A DNA stretch of 64,000 nt from Tectiglobus sp965247245 (GCA_965247245.1 CBDFGV010000003.1:4712001-4776000), one strand, 5' to 3'. Positions 52,952 to 61,657 are shown, counted from the stretch's first letter. Notes: generated by a model from the letters alone, not told the origin. A program made the numbers and translations.

Positions 52952-53470
52952 CTAGTCACTAGTGAGTGCCGATAGGATGCCCTCCACCAGGTCTTCGGCG
53001 ATCTGGTGTAGTTCTTCCGTCGTCCTGTTTTGAATGGGGTGCGGCGCCCACACGATGGCCGGCTCAAAGCCAAGCGCTTGCGATTGCACGCCCGCAGCAT
53101 CTTCAAACTCAGTTGTGACGACGAAGCAGCCCGGAACACCGCGGTCATCGAGGTCCTTGACGTCATGCAGACCGCACGACGTGCAGGAGCCTCAATCAGA
53201 GAGTGCGATGACAACGACGTCTGCTTCCGCCGCAACCGCTTGAAGCGTTTCGATCGGCGCGGTGCGTGTGTTTGTCGGTTTGGCAAATCGCATCGTGCTA
53301 ACGCCGCGTTCAGACATTTGCGCGTCAAGCCCATCGAGAAACTCATTGCTACGCGGCTTGCCGATATCAAACAGCGCAACGATCTTGCCATCCAGGCTCG
53401 TTGGCGGCTTGCGTCGCGGGCGCATAGTTGGTGACAGCTCCGCTGTCGGGTCATGGAGGATGATGGTCAT
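52952..53470 (-). CDS. UGSC-family selenoprotein (in-frame UGA = selenocysteine), copy 2
   Basis: The frame opens at ATG 53470, overlapping the stop of the upstream partner gene by 4 bp. It reads to UGA at 53194-53192 (codon 93) and continues to TAG 52954-52952, 172 residues. The context is VVIALSD-U-GSCTSCGLHD, matching copy 1 (ISGIGD-U-GSCSSCSLHD). Before the UGA, SLDGKIVALFDIGKPRSNEF shows the family's first domain, and after it GVPGCFVVTTEF and an HPIQNRTTEEL tail match copy 1. So the UGA is almost certainly decoded as selenocysteine. A standard call ends the protein at residue 92. The probable partner is the thioredoxin-fused protein directly upstream, which could reduce or be reduced by the Sec-Cys centre. 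Confidence 0.93.
53172..53194 (-). promoter_or_regulatory. Recoded UGA and candidate SECIS hairpin, copy 2
   Basis: The Sec UGA is at 53194-53192. Downstream, CTGCAC (53186-53181) pairs with GTGCGG (53177-53172), with one G-U pair, around a 3-nt loop GTC. Copy 1 has a hairpin at almost the same distance from its UGA. Correct SelB recognition usually needs the loop at a defined distance, and this hairpin is close to the UGA, so function needs testing. Confidence 0.45.
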
Positions 53471-54906
53471 GTCAGTATCTCCCGCGTTATGGGTTGCGAC
53501 TGTTCAGGTGCGCGGCCGCCCGGCCAGCCTGAAAGGATTGCTGAGTGTAGCCCGGCAGCGCCACCCGCTCTGACGATCAGCAGGCCGTGGTTGCTCCAGA
53601 ATTTGTCGACCATGTCATCAGCACGTGATGGGTCGATGCCTTCGCCGATGCCGCCGGCGCCACGAACAAGATCTCTGCCTGGACGACGTAGGGCATCGAA
53701 CAGCGCGTCTTGAATGTCTTGGCGGGACCAGCCGGCCTCACGGTAGATCTGATGGTGTTCAGGTGAGATAACGAGAACGGCGTTGCAGTACTCGGCATGC
53801 TTGATGTTGCCAACCACGGCAAGCGACGCCGCCAGAGATGTTGTCAGCTCGCGAGGCGTGCGCGAACGCATGTCAATGAAGTCCTGCATGCCGGCGCCTT
53901 GGAAGACGGTCACCGCATTAGAGCCAGGCCGGCAGCCCCGCGAGACGTGCAGCGGTGTCCAAGTGTCGTCACTCTCATCTTCTGCAAAGCAAAAACTGAT
54001 TTTTCCAGGATTGCCCTGCGTTGACCGATCGATCTCGCCGGGCGCGCCGCCTCCAACATTGCGCACGACCAGGTTGACTGCACGTCCGATGGTGGCATTG
54101 GCGCGGTTGTCATTGCCAAGCACGTTCATTCCGGAATTCATGCCAATGCGTTTGGTTACTGGACCGTTTAGAATGAGAACCGGACTGCAGGGGCATGTGC
54201 TGCACAGCACGCCGTGAAGCGTGACTTGCGGTTCAAGAGCGGTTTCCAGACAGGCGATGACAACGTCAAGATACTCTGGTTTGCACCCGGCCATGACGGC
54301 ATTGATAGCAACCTTCTCAACGTTGCAGGGCGCAAGATTGGGCGGGATTCGTCCAACGATCTCCTGCGGGTCACGCTTGGTTCCTTCAAGCATCCGAAGA
54401 ATGCGCTCCGGCGTCGGTGGGACAACGGGAAAGCCATCGCTCCAACCTCGGTCGTAACAGAGTTCGTGCTCGTCTTCGTAGGGCGCAGTCGCGATCGAAC
54501 GCGCAGCAATGCCTGTGTTGCCAAAGCGTGCGCACAAGACCTCGCGTACACCCGGTTGAGCTGTCATTGATCCGCATCCCGGTCGATGCTCGGGCAGATC
54601 GTCACCCAGCCATGCAACGCCGGACGTTCGTTGCCAGGCGGCGCGGTTCCAACCGGTGGCTCGGTTGGTCTCTTTGCCATCTTTGTAGGACAGCAAAGTT
54701 GGGACGGCTTCTATGTCGAGGTGAAACGAGCGCTCCAGAGAGGCGTCTGTGATGCGATCGTCCAAGTCATCCAGAAACGTCGAGCTATCCTGAACGTAGA
54801 TGGTCAGGTTTCGCGCTTCCGCGAGTTCGCGGATCGCCGGCTCGATCATGGCGCAGGTCGGACAGTCCTGCTTGACCACCAAGTGCAAACCATCCCCGAA
54901 CTGCAT
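53467..54906 (-). CDS. Thioredoxin-domain fusion to UGSC partner protein
   Basis: 479 residues in two parts. Residues 1-100 are a thioredoxin fold: QDCPTCAM with Cys15-Pro-Thr-Cys18 as the redox centre, and EAVPTLLSYKDGKE with Pro69 in the cis-Pro position. A linker containing several Cys (HRPGCGS, REVLCARFG) follows. Residues about 150-479 match the partner protein of copy 1 (358-1422): GWSDGFPVVPPTPERIL, EKVAINAVMAGC (197-208) and a CSTCPCSPVLILNGP block. GNPGKISFCFAEDE is also shared. It overlaps the selenoprotein start by 4 bp, so translation is coupled. I infer a thiol-transfer role, with the thioredoxin domain feeding electrons to the fused domain or to the selenoprotein. No enzyme is known to me for the shared domain. 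Confidence 0.85.
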   Translation of the reverse strand: MQFGDGLHLVVKQDCPTCAMIEPAIRELAEARNLTIYVQDSSTFLDDLDDRITDASLERSFHLDIEAVPTLLSYKDGKETNRATGWNRAAWQRTSGVAWLGDDLPEHRPGCGSMTAQPGVREVLCARFGNTGIAARSIATAPYEDEHELCYDRGWSDGFPVVPPTPERILRMLEGTKRDPQEIVGRIPPNLAPCNVEKVAINAVMAGCKPEYLDVVIACLETALEPQVTLHGVLCSTCPCSPVLILNGPVTKRIGMNSGMNVLGNDNRANATIGRAVNLVVRNVGGGAPGEIDRSTQGNPGKISFCFAEDESDDTWTPLHVSRGCRPGSNAVTVFQGAGMQDFIDMRSRTPRELTTSLAASLAVVGNIKHAEYCNAVLVISPEHHQIYREAGWSRQDIQDALFDALRRPGRDLVRGAGGIGEGIDPSRADDMVDKFWSNHGLLIVRAGGAAGLHSAILSGWPGGRAPEQSQPITREILT

Positions 54907-54930
54907 AGCTTGTTCCTAGTGACCATTAAA

Positions 54931-55029
54931 TTGATATATCAAAAAAGAAGCATGGACTTGAGTATCAGTCAAGTATAGAAGTGAGAATAAGGGTTTCGGG
55001 TGTCGTATTGGTTATTATTAATATATCAA
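54931..55029. promoter_or_regulatory. Paired palindromic operators between the Trx-UGSC operon and GntR gene
   Basis: TTGATATATCAA (54931-54942) is a perfect 12-bp palindrome 25 bp upstream of the Trx-fusion gene. TTAATATATCAA (55018-55029), differing at one base, lies 22 bp before the GntR gene start. Two matching sites beside two divergent starts are the usual layout for a GntR autorepressor that also controls its neighbour. The spacing (87 bp) would allow DNA looping. Confidence 0.65.
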
Positions 55030-55050
55030 TAAGGTTGAGAGGGTTGGATC

Positions 55051-55731
55051 TTGGATATCCGGAACGATGGTCCTGCCGCGGCTCCAGCGAGTGGCAAGCA
55101 CACAGCATCAACGCTGACGGACTGCTTGCGCAGTCGCATCGCGCGGGGCGAGCTGCCGCTGGGCGCGCGGATCATGGACAAGGATCTGGCGGCGGAGTTC
55201 GGTGTCAGCAGAACGCCAATCCGTGAAGCGCTTCTCCGGCTCAAGAACGAAGGCCTGGTGGTCATCAAAGCGCAGAGCGGAACCTATGTGTTCAACCCCG
55301 GCGACCAGGACATCGCTCAGATATGTGCAGCGAGAGCCGTGTTGGAAGCCGGCGCGCTGCGGCTGTTGGCATCGCAAGAACAGGCAGGGTGGTTGCCTGA
55401 ACTGCACCGCCTCGTTGCGCGATCGGCAGAAGCAGTCGCAGCATCAGACGCGCGGGCCTTCGATGAACTGGACTGCAGGTTCCACGAAACGATCGTTGCG
55501 TCCGTAGGCAATGTTTACTTGAGCCGAGCTTACGAAAGTATATCGGCTCAGTTGCGCGCACTGAGACAAAAAATGCCGAGGAGCGATGCACGCATGCGCA
55601 ACGCGTTGGAGCAGCATCGGAGGATCCTTGATCACGCCTCTCTGGGTGAGACGGTAAGGGCCGTCGACGAACTCGAAGCGCATGTCGGGAATGTCGCCGC
55701 GCTGTTGCGGCAGTCAGGAGATCATCCCTAG
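55051..55731 (+). CDS. GntR-family (FCD domain) transcriptional regulator
   Basis: 226 residues from TTG 55051 behind GAGAGGG. The winged helix-turn-helix is LRSRIARGELPLGARIMDKD and EFGVSRTPIREALLRLKNEG. The C-terminal FCD effector domain has ARAVLEAGALRLLAS and the metal-binding pattern ELDCRFHETIVASVGN with a later LEQHRRILDHA. FCD regulators bind small carboxylates with a metal. It is divergent from selenoprotein operon 2 and very likely controls it through the paired palindromes. The ligand could therefore report on the substrate of the selenium module. Confidence 0.93.
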   Translation: MDIRNDGPAAAPASGKHTASTLTDCLRSRIARGELPLGARIMDKDLAAEFGVSRTPIREALLRLKNEGLVVIKAQSGTYVFNPGDQDIAQICAARAVLEAGALRLLASQEQAGWLPELHRLVARSAEAVAASDARAFDELDCRFHETIVASVGNVYLSRAYESISAQLRALRQKMPRSDARMRNALEQHRRILDHASLGETVRAVDELEAHVGNVAALLRQSGDHP

Positions 55732-55789
55732 CTGGTTAGCGGACATAGAGGCAGGGCTCAGAGAATGCGACTGCTTGCGGTCGGTGCGA

Positions 55790-56530
55790 CTAGGAGCCGG
55801 AGAGCAAGGCCGAAGAGCCAGAAAACGTGGCCGCAAGTTCTTGCGCTGCAGTTAGGAGTGGGTTTCTCAGGGCCTCGGCATCGAAGCGGGCTTCCGGCCC
55901 TGCAAGCGAGAGCGAAGCGATACAGTGCTGAGCCTCGTCCAACACCGGAGCAGCAATGACAGCTATGCCAGGAAGAGAAGTGCCGCCGCCACCGATGGCA
56001 TGGCCCTTGGTGCGAACAGATTTTAACTCGCGCGATGGCAGTGCCGCACCTAGGGTCTCTGAATGCTGCTCTACTAACTGTTCGGGTCCGAAAGCCAGCC
56101 ATATTTTCCCCGACGCGCTATCGATGTACGACAACTCAGTGCCGATACGCAGATCAGCGCGCAAGACTGTCCGCGCCTCGACGCGCTGAACGATTACGAG
56201 GCGGCCATCCTCCACTGCAACAAGCGAGCTGGTCTCGCCGGTCTCTTCGGTCAGCCGCTGAAGAATGGGGAGGGCTCTCTCACCGAAACCAGCTTGTTCC
56301 ATGGCTGCGTTGGCGATGCGGCAGGCGCGCATCGAAAGCCGGTATGTGTCGTCGGGGAGACGGTCCAACCATCCGGTCGTCGTGAGTGTGAACAGACGCT
56401 GATAGGTGGTGGCGCGGCTTTCGCCGCAGAGCCTGGCCAGCTCCGCAAGCCTCACCGGGGCTTTCAGCTCCGCAATCATCTCAAGCAGATCAAAACACTT
56501 GATGGCGGTGGTCAGTGGCTTAACTGTCAT
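55790..56530 (-). CDS. IclR-family transcriptional regulator
   Basis: 246 residues from ATG 56530 (MTVKPLTTAIKCFDLLEMIA). The helix-turn-helix is VRLAELARLCGESRATTYQRL. The IclR effector domain follows with LPILQRLTEETGETSSLVAV and a GGGGTSLPGIAVIAAPVLDE segment. It is divergent from the PRISE-like reductase and monooxygenase operon, with operator-like repeats between. By family habit it represses or activates aromatic or terpenoid catabolism. Confidence 0.93.
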   Translation of the reverse strand: MTVKPLTTAIKCFDLLEMIAELKAPVRLAELARLCGESRATTYQRLFTLTTTGWLDRLPDDTYRLSMRACRIANAAMEQAGFGERALPILQRLTEETGETSSLVAVEDGRLVIVQRVEARTVLRADLRIGTELSYIDSASGKIWLAFGPEQLVEQHSETLGAALPSRELKSVRTKGHAIGGGGTSLPGIAVIAAPVLDEAQHCIASLSLAGPEARFDAEALRNPLLTAAQELAATFSGSSALLSGS

Positions 56531-56541
56531 GATGTCTCCAA

Positions 56542-56580
56542 TGTATTCTATATAAATACATTGACTTCTATAAAAATACA
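56542..56580. promoter_or_regulatory. IclR operator-like repeats
   Basis: TGTATT (56542-56547) is inverted as AATACA (56555-56560) with a 7-bp spacer. Twenty bp on, TTCTATAAAAATACA (56566-56580) repeats the right half in direct orientation. The repeats lie 12-50 bp before the IclR start and 57-95 bp before the reductase start, so they may control both. Binding is inferred from position. Confidence 0.55.
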
Positions 56581-56636
56581 AATAGATTTGTGCATGAATT
56601 CACTGCGACGCACTCTACGCTGAAAGGTACGGCTCT

Positions 56637-57701
56637 GTGATGCGTTCTCGAAAGACAGCTCTCGTTGTTGGTGCGACCGGCGTCGTCGGTCGAAATCTGC
56701 TAAGGCATTTGTTGGCGCAAGAGGGATGGGATGTCATCGCTGTGTCGCGTCGTACGCCTGACGTCGTTGGAGACTATCGCCATATCAGCGCCGACCTCTT
56801 GGACATCGATGATTGCAGGGCCAAACTCGGCGAGGATCTCGGCATCACCCATATCTTCTTCTCGGCTTATGTGGAGAAGGAGAATTGGTCCGCAACTGTT
56901 GCCCCCAATGTGGCGATGCTCGTCAATCTCATGGACATTGTTGAGCCAGCTAACCCATCGCTTGAGCACGTCAATCTGATGCACGGCACCAAGTGGTACG
57001 GCAATCATCTGGGACCTTTCAAGACGCCGGCCTTAGAAGATGATCCGCGGCACATGCCGCCGAACTTCTACTACAACCAACAAGACTTCATCGCGCAGCG
57101 CCAAACGGACAAATCTTGGTCGTGGTCAACAGCGCGCCCACATGCCATTTGTGGCTTTGCCACTGGCAATCCAATGAACCTTGTCATGGTGGTCGCCGTC
57201 TACGCCACGATCTCGAAAGCACTCGGCCTGCCGCTGCGCCATCCCGGTTCGAGGCAGAACGCGTCCGCTCTTTTTCAGGTCACCGACACCGAGCATCTTG
57301 CCAAGGCAATCGTGTGGATGTCGACCAGCGACAGCGCTGCCAATGAACCGTTCAACATTACCAACGGTGACATCTTTCGTTGGGAGAATATGTGGCCGGC
57401 GTTCGCCGAGTACTTTGATATGGAAATGGCCCAGCCGCAGCAGATCGACCTGCCTCTGATGATGTCTGATAAGGCTGAGCTATGGTCAGGCCTGGTCAAG
57501 CAGCACGGTCTGCTCGACATTCCCTATCCGCAGCTCGTCAATTGGAATTACGGCGCGTTTGTCTTCACCCCGGAATTCGATATTGTTTCCTCGACGACAA
57601 AGGCTCGTCGTTTTGGCTTCCACGACGTGATTGATTCAAAAGACATGTTCCTGCGCCAGTTCGATCAACTACGTGCCGAACGTGTCATCCCAACCTTGTA
57701 A
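56637..57701 (+). CDS. PRISE-type short-chain reductase (progesterone 5-beta-reductase/iridoid-synthase-like)
   Basis: 354 residues. The NADP-binding GATGVVG motif is at 13-19, RRTPD follows in the cofactor-specificity position, and VNLMHGTKWYGNHLGPF and FYYNQQDFIAQRQ supply the PRISE catalytic Lys and Tyr. Such enzymes reduce activated C=C bonds of enones in steroids, terpenoids and small enals. Bacterial members are often in catabolic operons. It is followed 17 bp later by the flavin monooxygenase gene, so the two likely act on one ketone or enone substrate under IclR control. Confidence 0.87.
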   Translation: MMRSRKTALVVGATGVVGRNLLRHLLAQEGWDVIAVSRRTPDVVGDYRHISADLLDIDDCRAKLGEDLGITHIFFSAYVEKENWSATVAPNVAMLVNLMDIVEPANPSLEHVNLMHGTKWYGNHLGPFKTPALEDDPRHMPPNFYYNQQDFIAQRQTDKSWSWSTARPHAICGFATGNPMNLVMVVAVYATISKALGLPLRHPGSRQNASALFQVTDTEHLAKAIVWMSTSDSAANEPFNITNGDIFRWENMWPAFAEYFDMEMAQPQQIDLPLMMSDKAELWSGLVKQHGLLDIPYPQLVNWNYGAFVFTPEFDIVSSTTKARRFGFHDVIDSKDMFLRQFDQLRAERVIPTL

Positions 57702-57718
57702 GAATACAAACCGGAGTC

Positions 57719-59500
57719 ATGGATATGTTAGATGTTGCGCATGGAGATGCTCAGGCGATAGCAAGCGAGTGGCTGGCAGGGTTGGAGCGTTGCCTATCTG
57801 AGCAGTCAGCGTCAGGACTCAATGCTCTGTTTCTCAACGATTGCTATTGGCGTGACGCCTTGGCTCTGACGTGGAATCTGGAAACGCTGGCGGGCCGCGC
57901 GGCTGTCGTCTCTCGACTGAGCGAGACCGCAGCACACGCTGGAATCAGCTCATTAGTTTTGGACACCGATGCCCCTGAACCAAAGCTGGTGTCGCGCGTC
58001 GGCCGGGAAGTGATTGAGGCGTTCTTCCGGTTTGAGACACAAATTGGGCGGGGACGCGGTATTGTACGCATAGCCAAAGCATCCGGTGACGATAGCCAAC
58101 CACAAGCGTGGACGGTGCTAACGGCTCTCGAAGAGCTCAAGAGTTTCGAGGAGAAAACCGGTTTGAACAGACCGACCGGTCAGTCTCACTCGCGCGATTT
58201 CCGCGGCCCAAACTGGTTGGACCAGCGCCAGGCTGCCGAAGCCTATGATGATCATGATCCGACGGTCTTGGTCATTGGTGGTGGACAGGCCGGCCTCGCA
58301 TCGGCTGCCCGGTTAACGCAGCTCGGCGTCGATACGCTTATCATCGATAAGCACGCGCGCATCGGTGACAACTGGCGTAAGCGTTATCATGCATTGACTT
58401 TGCACAATCAGGTGCAGGTCAATCACCTGCCCTATATGCCGTTCCCGCCGACCTGGCCAACCTATATCCCGAAGGACAAGCTCGCCAATTGGTTCGAATC
58501 CTACGTCGAGGCTTTGGAGCTGAACTACTGGACGTCGACGGAACTCGTCGAGGGGAGTTACGACGAGCAGGCGAAAGCATGGTCGGTCACATTGCGCCGA
58601 GGCGATGGGACGACACGTACAATGAAGCCACGCCACATCGTCATGGCGACGGGGGTGAGCGGCATTCCGCACGTGCCAGAGTTGCCGGGCCTTGATGGTT
58701 TTAATGGCAAGGTTGTTCACTCAAGCGCGTACGAAGATGGCGAGGATTGGAGCGGTAAATCGGCAATCGTCATTGGAACCGGTAACAGTGGTCATGACAT
58801 CTCGCAGGATCTGAGCTCGAGCGGTGCGAATGTCACCTTGGTTCAGCGCAGCCCAACTTTGGTCGTCAATATCGAGCCTAGCGCTCAGCTGCCCTATACG
58901 CTTTATGCCGAAGGTCCCGCACTTGAAGACTGCGACCTGATAACGGTGTCCATGCCGACACCGCTGGTTCGTAAAGCACATGTTGGCTACACCGAGAAAT
59001 CCAGGGAACTGGATAAGGATCTTCTCAATGGTCTTGAAAAGATCGGCTTCAAGTTAGACTTCGGCGATGACGGCACCGGCTGGCAGTTTAAGTATCTGAC
59101 GCGCGGTGGTGGTTACTACTTTAATGTCGGCTGCTCGGACATGTTGGTGGATGGTACGATCAATCTTTCGCAGTACGACGATATAGAAACATTCACTTCA
59201 GAAGGCGCGCTCATGAAGGACGGTACAACCAAACCGGCCGATCTGATCGTGCTCTCTACAGGTTACAAGCCGCAGGAAGTCCTGGTGGAAAAACTGTTCG
59301 GCGCAGATGTGCGCGAGCAGGTCGGTCCAATCTGGGGGTTCGGAGAGGAATTGGAATTGCGCAACATGTACTGCCGGACAGGTCAGCCAGGACTTTGGTT
59401 CATTGCTGGCAGCCTTGCGCAGTGTCGCATCAACTCCAAGTATCTGGCACTGCAGATCAAGGCCTGTGAAGAGGGTATCATTCCTTTGACGAATGACTAG
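57719..59500 (+). CDS. FAD-dependent monooxygenase with N-terminal SnoaL/NTF2-like domain
   Basis: 593 residues. The first 160 look like an NTF2/SnoaL-like domain (FLNDCYWRDALALTWNLETL). The rest is a CzcO-type flavin monooxygenase: FAD motif VLVIGGGQAGLASAARL (about 181-197), GKVVHSSAYEDGEDWSGKSA, and a NADP-binding VIGTGNSGHDISQDL. The HSSxY fragment is close to the FxGxxxHxxxW-like Baeyer-Villiger/FMO fingerprint, without a perfect match. It probably hydroxylates or inserts oxygen into a ketone made available by the PRISE-type reductase. It is convergent with a methyltransferase gene. Confidence 0.87.
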   Translation: MDMLDVAHGDAQAIASEWLAGLERCLSEQSASGLNALFLNDCYWRDALALTWNLETLAGRAAVVSRLSETAAHAGISSLVLDTDAPEPKLVSRVGREVIEAFFRFETQIGRGRGIVRIAKASGDDSQPQAWTVLTALEELKSFEEKTGLNRPTGQSHSRDFRGPNWLDQRQAAEAYDDHDPTVLVIGGGQAGLASAARLTQLGVDTLIIDKHARIGDNWRKRYHALTLHNQVQVNHLPYMPFPPTWPTYIPKDKLANWFESYVEALELNYWTSTELVEGSYDEQAKAWSVTLRRGDGTTRTMKPRHIVMATGVSGIPHVPELPGLDGFNGKVVHSSAYEDGEDWSGKSAIVIGTGNSGHDISQDLSSSGANVTLVQRSPTLVVNIEPSAQLPYTLYAEGPALEDCDLITVSMPTPLVRKAHVGYTEKSRELDKDLLNGLEKIGFKLDFGDDGTGWQFKYLTRGGGYYFNVGCSDMLVDGTINLSQYDDIETFTSEGALMKDGTTKPADLIVLSTGYKPQEVLVEKLFGADVREQVGPIWGFGEELELRNMYCRTGQPGLWFIAGSLAQCRINSKYLALQIKACEEGIIPLTND

Positions 59501-59554
59501 ATCCTGACCTTTTCATGCGCTGAGATCAGGTCCTCGTTAAGCGCAGGTCCGGAC

Positions 59555-60283
59555 TCATGGCGTCGATGGCCGCACGCGGTAGAGCGCGGACCAGGTTTTC
59601 GCCTCCATTGCAATGTCGACAGTCGGTGCAGATAACTGACTCTCGACATAGCCGAGGGGATCAGCCCCCGCGCAGTGATCGGACAGTCTCCTAAACCGCC
59701 GGTCACTTGAAAGCACCAGGTGCGCGGCCTCCGTCGCACTCACGCTGAAGGATACGCGCTGGGTTTGATTTCCGAGCGCCTCCAGTTGCCCAACGTCATC
59801 CAAATTGTCTGCGTGGTTGTAGTGTGACGGAATTGATTCCGAACCAACCGGCAACCGCTTGAGCAGCGGCCCCATCTCGACACGAAAGTCATAAACGAGG
59901 ACGAGAGCAGAGGGTGCAGCAATGCGCTGAATCTCTCGCACGAGGCTTGTCTTGTCGAGGTAAGGTAAGACACCGGCCATCGTCACAAGGCTGACCGTGC
60001 CTGTTTCAACTGGCAGATCATTCCCGTTGCCGAGACGAAACTCAATGCCTTTGGCCTCTTCGTTGGCCGCGAGCATCTCAGGGTTGTTGTCGACGCCAAT
60101 GATCTGTTCAGCGAACTGTGTGAGCGCTTTGGTTGACCATCCTGTTCCGCAGCCTATGTCAACAGCGACATTCCAACGGCTCGAGCCAAGTGCACGTGAA
60201 AGGATCGTTTGATGGAGTGGCGGCCGGTATGCACGGTAGTGGCGTGCTGAGTTGTGGCCATAACGGTGCAGCGGGCGAGACAT
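59555..60283 (-). CDS. Class I SAM-dependent methyltransferase
   Basis: 242 residues. Motif I is VAVDIGCGTGWSTKAL, with IIGVDNNPEMLAANE (motif II) and NDLPVETGTVSLVTMAGV (motif III-like). It is a UbiE/SmtA-like small-molecule methyltransferase. No neighbour suggests a substrate. It is convergent with the flavin monooxygenase gene, 54 bp apart. Confidence 0.88.
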   Translation of the reverse strand: MSRPLHRYGHNSARHYRAYRPPLHQTILSRALGSSRWNVAVDIGCGTGWSTKALTQFAEQIIGVDNNPEMLAANEEAKGIEFRLGNGNDLPVETGTVSLVTMAGVLPYLDKTSLVREIQRIAAPSALVLVYDFRVEMGPLLKRLPVGSESIPSHYNHADNLDDVGQLEALGNQTQRVSFSVSATEAAHLVLSSDRRFRRLSDHCAGADPLGYVESQLSAPTVDIAMEAKTWSALYRVRPSTP

Positions 60284-60408
60284 GCGAGGCCTCTGGCGGA
60301 AAATCCCAATAAAGGACTCCAGCCGTACTTGTATCCGTTCAATCCATCAAGATGAGAAGCAACAATCCAACATTGGATTGAGAGCCCTACGTCCTGGATT
60401 GCAGCTCT

Positions 60409-60738
60409 TTAGAACTTAGGGATCAACCCCAGCTTGCTGCCGCAGTTTTCAACCAGACGCAAAATCGGTCGGCGCTTCGTCCGTGCAGCTTTGTCGAGGC
60501 CGCGACTTTCCAGGAACTTCCTGAGCTCCTGGCGATCCTTATTCCGTTGATGGACAGCCTCGGAATTCAGCAATGAACGATGGCAGGCGAAACGCTGATC
60601 CTGATCTTCCTGCATCAGGCTGCGATGCAAAACTATGAGTGAGTGCATATCCCATACCTCCCAATAGTAATCTAACCAAAGGTAGTCGGGCCATCCAGCC
60701 GAACGCACAAACCAATCGGCCAGGCGCGACGTCAGCAT
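60409..60738 (-). CDS. Hypothetical small protein
   Basis: 109 residues; a shorter start at Met31 (MHSLIVLHRSLMQEDQDQ) is possible. It has an aromatic-rich N-terminus (WPDYLWLDYYWEVWD) and a basic, helical C-terminal half (NKDRQELRKFLESRGLDKAARTKR). No known motif. The aromatic cluster and helix content look protein-like, but no ribosome site or neighbour supports it strongly. It may be a real orphan gene or a chance frame. Confidence 0.45.
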   Translation of the reverse strand: MLTSRLADWFVRSAGWPDYLWLDYYWEVWDMHSLIVLHRSLMQEDQDQRFACHRSLLNSEAVHQRNKDRQELRKFLESRGLDKAARTKRRPILRLVENCGSKLGLIPKF

Positions 60739-61027
60739 TAGCGGGGACTGATCGTAGACACCTGACCGGATGCGCCCTCAGGGAGAGGAGCGCGGTAAAA
60801 TCAGCATATGACATTTGGATGACAATAACAATCAGTGCCTGCTTCGAACGTAGTGCATTGATTTTTATATATATTATTGCTTACCAAGAACTGATGATAA
60901 GCACCCAAACAAAGCAATTTAGAAGCTGGACCGCAGTAAATCAGTTGAAAGCTAGAGCGCCGACTGTGCTGCAGGGATGGCTTATTCTATAAGCGAGACA
61001 AACGCTTTTATGCTGGCGGGGGGAATA

Positions 61028-61657
61028 ATGAGCAGAGTTATCTCTTTGATGCTGATCGTCCTGGTCTGCGTCTCCGTTTTCGTCTTCTTTCGAACATTTA
61101 GCGTCGAAGATTTCCCGCCGTTTGCAAAAGAGATTATGGCGGCCATGCTCGGCTCAGTGATCACCGTAGCGATTACCGTTCTGCTTTTGCGTTACCAGAC
61201 AGCCAGTGAAGTCAACCGTGACAAGAGCATCGCTGTTTTCCAAGAGAAGCTGCGCGTCTATGAGGGCTTCAGTATGGTGCTTTGCGAGGTTTGCGATGAT
61301 GGCTACATCAGTCCCGAAGAAGAGCGGTTGCTGCGCCAATGGGCGATGAAACTGAGCCTGATCTGCGGTGAAGAAGTCTGCGATGCGATTGACCATTTCT
61401 TCATGCAGACGCACCGCTACGGTACGCTTTACTACGACAGGCTCCCGGCCGAGTATCGCGCCGATCTCGTGCAATGGTACCGCGCGCGGACCGGTGCAGA
61501 TGCGCCGGACGATCCGGAAAAGTGCTTCATGTCGCTCGGCTCCCTCATCGCTCACCTGAAGCATGACCTCGGAGAGGTAGAGATATCAAACCTGAGAGAT
61601 GTCAACTCGGCGCGGCACGCCGTCGACGATATTATGCGCGCGGGATTGCCTGCCTAG
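61028..61657 (+). CDS. Membrane protein with a TerB-like acidic motif
   Basis: 209 residues from ATG 61028 behind GGGGGGA; an ATG at 60977 is the alternative. Two N-terminal hydrophobic helices (SLMLIVLVCVSVFVFFRTF and MLGSVITVAITVLLLRYQT) are followed by a soluble helical domain. That domain has EVCDDGYISPEEERLLRQW, which resembles the DG-x-I-x-x-x-E turn of TerB/EF-hand-like proteins, and Cys residues in SLICGEEVCDAIDH. The function is unknown. It may sense a metal or tellurite-like oxyanion, but that rests on a short motif only. Confidence 0.65.
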   Translation: MSRVISLMLIVLVCVSVFVFFRTFSVEDFPPFAKEIMAAMLGSVITVAITVLLLRYQTASEVNRDKSIAVFQEKLRVYEGFSMVLCEVCDDGYISPEEERLLRQWAMKLSLICGEEVCDAIDHFFMQTHRYGTLYYDRLPAEYRADLVQWYRARTGADAPDDPEKCFMSLGSLIAHLKHDLGEVEISNLRDVNSARHAVDDIMRAGLPA

